Shown piece by piece: positions 1 to 6,568 of a stretch of DNA of 11,919 bases (positions are counted from its first letter, which is position 1; each line of letters begins with the position of its first letter). The translations under genes and the position numbers were made by a program. Source of the stretch: DATJPR01 sp035506295 (lineage in GTDB: Bacteria > Bacteroidota > Ignavibacteria > UBA10030 > UBA6906). The DNA lies in assembly GCA_035506295.1 (NCBI GenBank), contig DATJPR010000198.1, positions 1 through 11,919 of the forward strand. The letters are read 5' to 3'. Below the pieces are notes generated by a model that was not told the origin of the DNA, made no database searches, and saw only the letters and a program-made list of their open reading frames with translations.

Positions 1-833
1 AGGTCTGGATGAAGCTTGAACGCGCCAATCCCGGCGGAAGCATCAAGGACCGGATCGGCCTGAGCATGATCGAAGACGCGGAGCGAAAAGGGATCCTGAA
101 GAAGGAAAGTGTGATCGTCGAACCGACTTCGGGGAACACCGGCGTCGGACTCGCAATGGTGTGCGCCGTGAAAGGGTACAAGCTTGTCCTAGTGATGCCG
201 GACTCGATGTCGGTCGAGCGACGCAAGATCATGTCGGCGTACGGGGCGACGTTCGAATTGACCCCCAGGGAAAAGGGAATGAAGGGCGCGATTGCCCGCG
301 CGGAGGAAATCTTGAAGGAGAACCCCAGGGCATGGATGCCTTCACAATTCGACAACCCCTCGAATATCGAGGTCCATCGACGCACCACAGCTCGAGAAAT
401 CCTGGACGATTTCCCGGAGGGGATCGACTACCTCATTACCGGTGTCGGCACGGGGGGACACATCACCGGCTGCGCAGAAGAGCTCAAGGCGAAATTCCGA
501 AACATGAAAGTTTTCGCCGTCGAGCCTGCCGCTTCCGCAGTGATCAGCGGCGGCGCTCCGGGTCCGCATCCGTTGCAGGGGTTGGGAGCAGGCTTCATAC
601 CGAAGAACCTGCACACGGCGGTTCTTGACGGCACTATTCAGATCACCAAGGACGAAGCATTTGCGTATGCGCGGCGTGCGGCGAAGGAAGAGGGCATCTT
701 CGTTGGGATCTCCTCGGGTGCGGCCCTCGCGGCTGTCGCGAAAAAACTCCCCGAACTGCCGAAGGGTGCGCGTATACTGACGTTTTGCTACGATACGGGG
801 GAGCGCTACCTTTCAATAGACGATCTCTTTTGA
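1..833 (+). CDS. cysK: Cysteine synthase (O-acetylserine sulfhydrylase), 5'-truncated by window edge
   Basis: This PLP enzyme makes L-cysteine from O-acetyl-L-serine and sulfide in the cytoplasm, the last step of sulfur assimilation. The reading frame is already open at base 3 (Val-Trp-Met-Lys-Leu), so the ATG at 9 is internal and the true start lies upstream. About 277 residues are visible, and roughly 30-45 N-terminal residues are missing compared with typical CysK. The motif NPGGSIKDR carries the PLP-binding lysine (codon 45-47). PTSGNTG is the substrate loop, GVGTGGHITG is the PLP-phosphate loop, and GISSGAALAA followed by DTGERYLS forms the usual C-terminus. There is no CBS domain. The stop is TGA at 831-833. 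A lipoprotein gene follows closely and a TSUP exporter comes after it, which suits a sulfur-related cluster. The choice of CysK over CysM or another beta-replacing paralogue is family-level inference. Fold assignment is secure. Confidence 0.93.
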   Translation, partial: VWMKLERANPGGSIKDRIGLSMIEDAERKGILKKESVIVEPTSGNTGVGLAMVCAVKGYKLVLVMPDSMSVERRKIMSAYGATFELTPREKGMKGAIARAEEILKENPRAWMPSQFDNPSNIEVHRRTTAREILDDFPEGIDYLITGVGTGGHITGCAEELKAKFRNMKVFAVEPAASAVISGGAPGPHPLQGLGAGFIPKNLHTAVLDGTIQITKDEAFAYARRAAKEEGIFVGISSGAALAAVAKKLPELPKGARILTFCYDTGERYLSIDDLF

Positions 834-876
834 TACATTAAGGAGAAGTCAGAATCGAACAGTGTCAGAGGCAACC

Positions 877-1860
877 ATGAGATCGGCAAGAGTCCTTCAG
901 ACCTTCATCATGATCGTCGCGTTTGTCGGGTGCTTCGGAGGGGTGGACCGGCAGTCAACAGAGCGCCAGCAGGTGCCGGCAACGCCGGAACAGGAATTCG
1001 CGATGCTCGATGAGTACGGCGATTGGCAGACCATCCCGGGGCACGGCGACTTCTGGCGGCCAAACGTCCCGAGCGATTGGGCTCCCTACCGCTATGGCCA
1101 GTGGGAATGGACGGATCGTGGGTGGATGTGGGTCAGCGATGAACAATTCGGTTGGGTCGTGTATCACTACGGGCTCTGGGAGTATGATGACAACCTCGGC
1201 TGGCTCTGGGCTCCGGGGTACGAGTGGTCCCCCGCCAGGGTCTCATGGTACGTGTCCGACAACGTGATCGGCTGGGCGCCCATGGCGCCGCAGGGCGCGG
1301 TCCTCCCGCCTCCGGATGCTGATGTCCCCGGCCGCTGGTGGTCGTTTGTCGACGCGCGCGACTTTGCGTCTTCAGATGCCAATGCGCACCGTTACCGCGA
1401 AGCTCCCAGGTTGACCGGCTCGCCGGGAACGAAACCCCCGGACGTGCGCATGATCGGCCGCACACGAGGTCAGGATATCCCTCAATACCGTACGGAGTCG
1501 GAACGCCTCACAGAGCACGGGAGAACGCTCTTCCGTGTCAATACACGCCCGTACGAACCCATCGGTGCAAGCGCGCCGCCACCGCCTCCTCCGCCGTCGT
1601 CGCAGGCGCCAATGGATATTCCTCCGGCCATGCAGCGCGGCGGCAACTCATCTTCGAACACGTCGAACAATCAACCCGAACGGGGAGAATCCAAGCGACA
1701 GACGACGCCAGCTGCACCGGTGCCACCGCCCGCTCCGCCTCCACCCTCGGGTGGAAAGAACGGACCCGACCATGCGACGGTCAAGACTGCCGATGAGTCG
1801 AAGGTCGACACTGCCAAGACAAAAACCGGTGATCAGTCTCGTGATGTCCACAAGCGCTGA
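877..1860 (+). CDS. Tryptophan-rich DUF6600-like lipoprotein with proline-rich tail
   Basis: This is a probable cell-envelope lipoprotein of unknown function. From the ATG at 877 it has 327 residues. Residues 1-19 form a lipoprotein-type signal: Arg at 3 and 5, a hydrophobic core, then FVGC with Cys19 as the likely lipidated residue (Phe at -3 is not ideal). Residues about 60-137 hold aromatic repeats, for example YRYGQWEWTDRGWMW and YHYGLWEYDDNLGWLW, then APGYEWSPARVSW and VIGWAPMAP. This pattern matches the DUF6600 family of W/Y/G-rich secreted proteins. The tail (about 230-327) is low-complexity, with runs of 7 and 4 prolines (234-240, 287-290), Ser/Asn-rich stretches, and a charged Lys/Asp end. 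A GTG at 862 would add five residues, but AGAGG at 866-870 sits well for the ATG at 877. No enzyme motif is visible. It lies 43 bp after cysK and 20 bp before the TSUP gene. Confidence 0.8.
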   Translation: MRSARVLQTFIMIVAFVGCFGGVDRQSTERQQVPATPEQEFAMLDEYGDWQTIPGHGDFWRPNVPSDWAPYRYGQWEWTDRGWMWVSDEQFGWVVYHYGLWEYDDNLGWLWAPGYEWSPARVSWYVSDNVIGWAPMAPQGAVLPPPDADVPGRWWSFVDARDFASSDANAHRYREAPRLTGSPGTKPPDVRMIGRTRGQDIPQYRTESERLTEHGRTLFRVNTRPYEPIGASAPPPPPPPSSQAPMDIPPAMQRGGNSSSNTSNNQPERGESKRQTTPAAPVPPPAPPPPSGGKNGPDHATVKTADESKVDTAKTKTGDQSRDVHKR

Positions 1861-1880
1861 CAACGGTCGCGTACTGCCCC

Positions 1881-2645
1881 GTGACTGATCCGATTCTTGT
1901 CTATCCGATGTTTTTTGTCACCGGCATCGTCGCCGGTTGGGTGGATTCCATCGCCGGCGGCGGCGGGCTCATTACAATTCCGGTCCTGCTCTTTTCCGGG
2001 ATGTCTCCGACGATGGTCCTTGGAACAAACAAGTTCCAGGCGAGCTTCGGAAGTCTCACTGCGGCGTACTACTACACGGAGCGGAAGGTTGTCCCGCTCT
2101 GGGATGCCGTGCCGGGGATCGTGTGGACCTTCGGCGGCGCGGCACTCGGAACGTTTGCCGTCGAACAGATCCGGCCTGACGCCCTCGGGTGGATCATTCC
2201 ATTCCTCCTCCTGGGTATCGCCGTCTATATGGCGTTCTCCCCGGCCCTCGGCGTGCGGGAGCGCCGCCCACTTCTCTCGCGGCATGTGTTCTACGGCGTG
2301 TGCGGCCTCCTCCTCGGGTTCTATGACGGGTTCTTCGGGCCCGGCGTGGGATCGTTCTGGGCGATCGCCTTTGTTGCCTTGCTGGGGTTCGACCTTACGC
2401 GTGCAACAGGGTACACCAAGGTCATGAACTTCACGAGCAACATTGTCTCGCTATCCGTCTTCGTGATCGGCGGCAATGTGCAGTTCGGCGCGGCAAGCTT
2501 CATGGCTGCGGGCCAGATTATCGGCGCGCGGCTTGGCTCCGGCATGGTGGTGAAACGCGGCGTAGGGTTGATCAAGCCAATATTCCTGACGATCGTTGTC
2601 GTGACAACGCTGAAACTCCTCTACAGCAGGATTGCAGGAACATAG
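1881..2645 (+). CDS. TauE/SafE (TSUP) family membrane anion exporter
   Basis: This 254-residue polytopic inner-membrane protein belongs to the TauE/SafE (formerly DUF81) family, whose members move sulfite, sulfoacetate or other small organic or sulfur anions. Hydrophobic segments lie near residues 5-38, 75-95, 103-122, 135-149, 157-170, 185-214 and 230-248. The two pseudo-repeat signatures are present: GWVDSIAGGGGLITIP (19-34) with GTNK (48-51), and GFYDGFFGPGVGSFW (146-160) with ATGYTK (175-180). GARLGS (215-220) is the usual late motif. The GTG start at 1881 has no clear ribosome binding site and lies 20 bp after the preceding stop, so it may be read by reinitiation. An ATG at 1908 (residue 10) is a weaker alternative inside the first membrane segment. 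The substrate cannot be read from sequence. Proximity to cysK makes a sulfur oxyanion plausible, but that is inference. Confidence 0.9.
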   Translation: MTDPILVYPMFFVTGIVAGWVDSIAGGGGLITIPVLLFSGMSPTMVLGTNKFQASFGSLTAAYYYTERKVVPLWDAVPGIVWTFGGAALGTFAVEQIRPDALGWIIPFLLLGIAVYMAFSPALGVRERRPLLSRHVFYGVCGLLLGFYDGFFGPGVGSFWAIAFVALLGFDLTRATGYTKVMNFTSNIVSLSVFVIGGNVQFGAASFMAAGQIIGARLGSGMVVKRGVGLIKPIFLTIVVVTTLKLLYSRIAGT

Positions 2646-2668
2646 CGGGCTTCGTTCGCAGTGCTGCG

Positions 2669-2698
2669 TTGCTATTCTTCCACCTTCTGGATATATTT
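2669..2698 (+). promoter_or_regulatory. Predicted promoter for the Trx-like/NMO/metH unit
   Basis: TTGCTA at 2669-2674 and TATATT at 2692-2697 are 17 bp apart, a good sigma70-type layout. Read the Bacteroidota way, TTG and TATATTT are separated by 20 bp. The promoter lies in an AT-rich patch of the 82-bp gap after the TSUP stop. A start of transcription near 2705 would give a leader of about 23 nt ahead of the ATG at 2728. The same element with identical spacing occurs before the ferredoxin at 8279-8308, which strengthens both calls. Confidence 0.65.
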
Positions 2699-2710
2699 TT
2701 CGAGGACTAC

Positions 2711-2718
2711 AAGGGGGG
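2711..2718 (+). promoter_or_regulatory. Ribosome binding site that decides the ATG at 2728
   Basis: AAGGGGGG at 2711-2718 lies nine bases before the ATG at 2728. It selects this start over the in-frame TTG at 2632, which would overlap the TSUP gene and lie upstream of the predicted promoter. Confidence 0.75.
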
Positions 2719-2727
2719 ACGACGCCC

Positions 2728-3756
2728 ATGGCTCTCACGGAGCTGCTACCGCGATCAAATCGAGCACCTGCGCTATACGCAGATTTCTGGCTGAATGGTG
2801 AACCCGTCCTCGTCTCTTCTCTCCAGGGTTCCGTGGTCTTGCTCTTTTTCTGGGATTATTCCGATGCCCAGTCCCTACGGTTTCTCCCCTATGTGAAGGA
2901 GTGGGCGCGCAAATACAAACCGTTCGGCCTCGTGACCGTCGGTATCCACACGCCGCGCTTTCCATTTGCGAAGGATCCCGAGGGCGTTCAGAAAGCCCTC
3001 ACCCGCCTCGACGTCCGATTTCCCGTTGCCATGGATAATGAAGGGTTCATTGCGGCGAGCTACGGCGTACGCTCTTTCCCGATGGGCATCATCGTCGACA
3101 AGTATGGCTACATGCGTGCGGTGATCCACGGAGACGGAAATTTCGCCGGGGCTGAGCGTCCGCTTCAGGGATATGTCTACGACATCGGGATGTTGAGCGA
3201 GCTGCCGTCGTTGATGGATCCCCTTCGGGACATCGACCGGGAAGGGTCGATCGTCTTTCATCCCACACCCGAGGTCAAGGCCGGATATCTTTACGGTTCG
3301 CTCGGAAACGTGGAAGGGTACTTCCCTGAATCGTACGTCGACTACGCCGATCCGGGCATCTATGTCGACGGGAAGATCTATGCCGACGGGACATGGCTGA
3401 ACGGCCGCGATTGTCTCCGGCTTGCGATGCCCGTGAAAAAGGAGGGACAGATCATTGTCTCCTATCAGGGGACAGACGTGTCCGGCGTGTTCGCTTCGGG
3501 AGAAGGATCGGAAGTGCGGCTGGCCGTGCAGCAGGACAGCGCGCCCTTGACTACCGCGACCGGCGGAAGTGACATCGTCATCGGAGAAGATGGATCGAGC
3601 GTTCTGCGCGTCGGCGAGCCGCGCCTCTATAGCATCGCCAGGAACAGGGAATTCGGCGAACACGTGCTTCGTCTCTCGGCGTCGGGCGAGGACCTTGCCG
3701 TCTACGCGATTTCGTTCGGGACATCGCTCATACCGGACCTGATTTCCACCAATTGA
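2728..3756 (+). CDS. DipZ-like thioredoxin-fold protein lacking the CxxC, with C-terminal carbohydrate-binding-like domain
   Basis: The 342 residues resemble the soluble C-terminal half of DipZ-type thiol-disulfide proteins, without the membrane CcdA part. Residues 15-145 are the thioredoxin-like domain: FFWDYSDAQSLRFLPYVKEW (41-60), VGIHTPRFPFAKD (71-83), FPVAMDN (98-104) and SFPMG with the conserved cis-Pro at 118. Relatives have FWTYSCxNCxRTLPYL at the first site. Here the CxxC is DAQS (46-49), so both catalytic cysteines are absent. The only cysteine in the protein is Cys229. Residues about 178-336 resemble the beta-sandwich, CBM-like domain of DipZ, with TPEVKAGYLYG, GTWLNGRDCL and EPRLYSIA. 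There is no signal peptide or membrane segment, so it is probably cytoplasmic. Redox activity is therefore unlikely, and a scaffold, binding or sensor role is possible but unproven. It heads a unit with an NMO/FabK-like gene 13 bp downstream and the two metH genes. Confidence 0.82.
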   Translation: MALTELLPRSNRAPALYADFWLNGEPVLVSSLQGSVVLLFFWDYSDAQSLRFLPYVKEWARKYKPFGLVTVGIHTPRFPFAKDPEGVQKALTRLDVRFPVAMDNEGFIAASYGVRSFPMGIIVDKYGYMRAVIHGDGNFAGAERPLQGYVYDIGMLSELPSLMDPLRDIDREGSIVFHPTPEVKAGYLYGSLGNVEGYFPESYVDYADPGIYVDGKIYADGTWLNGRDCLRLAMPVKKEGQIIVSYQGTDVSGVFASGEGSEVRLAVQQDSAPLTTATGGSDIVIGEDGSSVLRVGEPRLYSIARNREFGEHVLRLSASGEDLAVYAISFGTSLIPDLISTN

Positions 3757-3769
3757 GATCTCGAGCGGC

Positions 3770-4732
3770 ATGCCGCCTCAAGAACCTCCGGAATTCATAC
3801 ACACCCGCGTAACGCGCCTGTTCGGCATCCGGTATCCGGTCGTTCAGGCAGGGATGGTTTGGGCTTCGGGTTGGCGACTGGCGGCTGCGGTCTCTGAGGC
3901 CGGCGCGCTCGGATTGATCGGCGCCGGATCGATGACCGGAGATGTCCTGGCTGAGCATCTCCACAAAATCCGCGCGGCCACATCCAGACCGTACGGCGTC
4001 AACGTTCCTCTCTCACGTCGGGACGCTCCGGACCTCCTCCGGCTGGCGGTCGACGAGGGAACGAAGATTTTTTTCCTCTCTTCGGGCCATCCGGTGCTGC
4101 ACACGAAGTTGTTGAAGGACGCGGGATGCACGGTGGTGCACGTCATCGCGGCGGTGAAGCATGCGCGAAAGGCTTATGAGGCAGGATGCGATGCTGTCGT
4201 CGCCGAAGGATTCGAAGCCGGGGGGCACAACGGCATTGACGAGATCACCACGCTCTGCCTGGTGCCACAGGTGGTGGATGCGGTTCCGCTGCCGGTCCTT
4301 GCCGCAGGGGGAATCGCAGACGGAAGGGGCATGGCGGCCGCGATGGCTCTTGGGGCGGATGGAGTGCAGGTGGGCACAAGGTTCGCAGCAACCGATGAAT
4401 CGTCCGCGCATCCCCTGTACAAGGAACGCGTTGTGCAGGCCGGCGACGGCGACACGGTCTTTGTCCTGAAGAAGGTCGCCCCGGTGCGCATGATCAAAAC
4501 GCCGTTCGCCTTGAAGGCGGCGGAGAGCGACCGGTCGGGCGCGACAAAAGAAGAACAACTCGCTCTCCTCGGTTCCAAACGGGAGCGGGCGGGGATCTTC
4601 GAGGGGAACATCGAAGAAGGGGAGTTCGAGGCCGGGCAAAGCTCCGGGCTCGTCCGCGCGATCCTGCCGGCGGGTGAGGTTGTCCGCCGGATGATCATGG
4701 AATATTGTAGTGCAGTGGAACGCATGGCATAG
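3770..4732 (+). CDS. FMN-dependent nitronate monooxygenase / FabK-like TIM-barrel flavoprotein
   Basis: This 320-residue cytoplasmic flavoprotein belongs to the 2-nitropropane dioxygenase superfamily. Members either oxidise nitronates to aldehydes and nitrite or, as FabK, reduce enoyl-ACP in fatty-acid synthesis. Visible motifs are GIRYPVVQAGMVW (19-31), AVSEAGALGLIGAGS (40-54), PYGVNVPL (74-81), AEGFEAGGHNG (145-155) with the family's catalytic or FMN-proximal His153, AAGGIADGRG (178-187), and GVQVGTRFAATDES (198-211), which binds the FMN phosphate. The length and the EAGQSSGLV end fit FabK about as well as NMO, so I leave it without a symbol. The ATG at 3770 is 13 bp after the previous stop and has only a weak GAG-type ribosome site. 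The gene ends 6 bp before metH. No functional link to methionine synthesis is known to me, so it may simply share the transcript. Confidence 0.85.
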   Translation: MPPQEPPEFIHTRVTRLFGIRYPVVQAGMVWASGWRLAAAVSEAGALGLIGAGSMTGDVLAEHLHKIRAATSRPYGVNVPLSRRDAPDLLRLAVDEGTKIFFLSSGHPVLHTKLLKDAGCTVVHVIAAVKHARKAYEAGCDAVVAEGFEAGGHNGIDEITTLCLVPQVVDAVPLPVLAAGGIADGRGMAAAMALGADGVQVGTRFAATDESSAHPLYKERVVQAGDGDTVFVLKKVAPVRMIKTPFALKAAESDRSGATKEEQLALLGSKRERAGIFEGNIEEGEFEAGQSSGLVRAILPAGEVVRRMIMEYCSAVERMA

Positions 4733-4738
4733 CGACAG

Positions 4739-6568
4739 GTGACGATGGCGACAACAGGCTTTCTTGAAATGATGCGGCGGAAGATCATCGTCTTTGACGG
4801 TGCGACCGGCACGCATCTGCAGGGACAAAACCTCACCGCTGAAGATTTCGGTGGGGAGCGCTACAACGGCTGCAATGAATACCTCGTCCACACGAAACCC
4901 TCCGCCGTGCAACGGATGCATAACGACTATCTCGCGAGCGGGTGCGACGTTATTGAAACGGATTCTTTCGGCGCCACCTCTGTAGTTCTCGCGGAGTATG
5001 ATCTGGCGGCACGGTCGTATGACCTCAATCGCCGTGCAGCAGAACTCGCAAAGGAAGTCGCTCACGGATTCTCCGTCGCGGGTCATCCCCGCTTCGTGGC
5101 CGGATCGATGGGGCCGACCACCAAGCTCCCATCGCTGGGGCACATCACCTTTTCGGCAATGGCCGATGCGTACGCAGAACAGGCGCGCGGCCTTGTGGAT
5201 GGCGGCGTGGACCTCTTGTGCGTAGAGACGTGCCAGGATGTCCTGCAGACGAAGGCGGCGCTGTACGGCATTTTTTCGTCGTTCAAAAAGCTTGGGAAAG
5301 ACGTACCCGTGATCGCCTCGGTGACCATCGAGACGATGGGGACGATGCTCCTCGGCACGGAAATCGCCGCGGCGTTGACGATCCTCGAGCCGTTCGAGCT
5401 GGCCGCGATCGGGATGAACTGTGCCACCGGCCCGCAGGAAATGTCGGAACACGTGCGGGTGCTGACGTCCTCAAGCCCGCGACCCGTGTTTACGATGCCC
5501 AACGCCGGCATTCCGGAGAATGTGGGCGGACACGCGCACTACAAGCTGACGCCGGAAGAGTTTTCTTCCACGCTCGCCCACTTCGTCAAGGATTTGGGCG
5601 TCAGCATCGTCGGCGGATGCTGCGGGACGACGCCCGAGCACATCCGCCAGCTCGTGCAGGCGGTCGGATCGCTCGAACCGAAGCAGCGCACGGTGGAGTT
5701 CATTCCGTCGACCGCGAGCCTGTACCAGGCTGTCCCCCTGCACATCGATCCGGCCCCGGTGCTGATCGGGGAACGGACGAATGCCAACGGAAGCAAACAG
5801 TTCCGAGAATTGCTTGCGCGCGAAGATTGGGAAGGAATCACCGCCATGGGGAAGGATGCGGTGCGGGAAGGGGCACACATGGTGGACGTCTGCGCCGCCT
5901 ATGTGGGACGCAACGAGATGAGCGATATGAAGGAGATCATCTCGAGGTTCAATACCCAGGTCGCTTTGCCGATGGTGATCGACTCGACCGAGCCTGCCGT
6001 CATCGAGGCGTCGCTGCAGTTGATTGGCGGCCGGCCGGTGATCAACTCCATCAACCTTGAAGACGGCGAAGAGCGGGCTATCCGCATCCTCGACATGTGC
6101 CGCCGCTACGGCGCGGCGGTGATCGGACTGACCATCGATGAGAGCGGCATGGCGAAGACCGCGGACGCGAAGCTTGCCGTCGCGAAACGCTTGCATGCCC
6201 TCGCCGTACAACACGGCCTCCGTTCGCAGGACCTGATCCTCGACGCGCTGACGTTCACGCTCGGCTCAGGCGACGAAGAGTTCAGGCGCGCGGCAATCGA
6301 CACGATGGAGGCGATTACGCGAATCAAACGCGAGTTGCCCGGCGTGCACACGCTCCTCGGCGTGAGCAATATTTCCTTCGGTCTGTCTCCCCGTCTCCGG
6401 CATGTGCTGAACAGCGTGTTCCTGCACTTCGCCATCGAGGCAGGGCTCGACCTCGCCATTGTTCATGCATCGAAAATCATGCCGCTCTACAAGATCGATG
6501 AGCATGGACGGGAGCTCGCACGACAGGTGGTGTTCGATGAACGGAAATTTGACGAGGCGGCCGCATGA
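4739..6568 (+). CDS. metH: Cobalamin-dependent methionine synthase, subunit with homocysteine- and folate-binding modules
   Basis: This is the N-terminal half of MetH. It binds homocysteine and 5-methyltetrahydrofolate, which pass the methyl group through cobalamin to make methionine. Of its 609 residues, about 15-310 form the homocysteine S-methyltransferase barrel: FDGATGTHLQ (19-28), and the zinc ligands Cys228 (GMNCATGP) and Cys294/Cys295 (GGCCGTTPE). Residues about 335-600 form the pterin-binding barrel, with IGERTNANGS (343-352), DVCAAYVGRNE (383-393), IDSTEP (414-419), NSINLEDGEE (436-445) and GVSNISFGLS (541-550). E. coli MetH is one chain of about 1227 residues with its folate module ending near 650, so this ORF stops at the domain boundary. 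The stop shares ATGA with the next start. The GTG at 4739 or the ATG at 4745 could start it, and neither has a strong ribosome site. Only six bases separate it from the NMO-like gene. Confidence 0.92.
   Translation: MTMATTGFLEMMRRKIIVFDGATGTHLQGQNLTAEDFGGERYNGCNEYLVHTKPSAVQRMHNDYLASGCDVIETDSFGATSVVLAEYDLAARSYDLNRRAAELAKEVAHGFSVAGHPRFVAGSMGPTTKLPSLGHITFSAMADAYAEQARGLVDGGVDLLCVETCQDVLQTKAALYGIFSSFKKLGKDVPVIASVTIETMGTMLLGTEIAAALTILEPFELAAIGMNCATGPQEMSEHVRVLTSSSPRPVFTMPNAGIPENVGGHAHYKLTPEEFSSTLAHFVKDLGVSIVGGCCGTTPEHIRQLVQAVGSLEPKQRTVEFIPSTASLYQAVPLHIDPAPVLIGERTNANGSKQFRELLAREDWEGITAMGKDAVREGAHMVDVCAAYVGRNEMSDMKEIISRFNTQVALPMVIDSTEPAVIEASLQLIGGRPVINSINLEDGEERAIRILDMCRRYGAAVIGLTIDESGMAKTADAKLAVAKRLHALAVQHGLRSQDLILDALTFTLGSGDEEFRRAAIDTMEAITRIKRELPGVHTLLGVSNISFGLSPRLRHVLNSVFLHFAIEAGLDLAIVHASKIMPLYKIDEHGRELARQVVFDERKFDEAAA
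6554..6557 (+). promoter_or_regulatory. Ribosome binding site for the second metH ORF
   Basis: GAGG at 6554-6557 lies seven bases before the ATG at 6565, inside the end of the first metH ORF. It supports a genuine separate start at the ATGA junction rather than a sequencing frameshift. Confidence 0.55.

Noticed and set aside
1576..1596. CCG/CCT repeat as a tandem DNA repeat
   Set aside because: It encodes seven prolines in a low-complexity protein tail with mixed codons, so it is coding composition rather than a separate repeat element.
2632..2727. N-terminal extension of the Trx-like protein from TTG 2632
   Set aside because: It would overlap the TSUP gene end and lie upstream of the predicted promoter. 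ATG 2728 has AAGGGGGG at ideal spacing, and the extra 32 residues match no signal peptide or domain.
2646..2727. Cobalamin or SAM riboswitch upstream of the metH unit
   Set aside because: The gap is only 82 bp and the predicted leader about 23 nt, too short for either class. Gaps inside the unit are 6-13 bp.
2875..3771. Minus-strand open frame of about 298 codons opposite the Trx-like gene
   Set aside because: The plus-strand product has strong family similarity, a promoter and a ribosome site. The minus-strand translation shows no recognisable domain.
4013..5452. Long open frame on the minus strand (about 479 codons) opposite the NMO-like and metH genes
   Set aside because: It runs across two clearly recognisable plus-strand genes and their junction, its translation has no family motif, and such antisense frames are common opposite GC-rich coding sequence.
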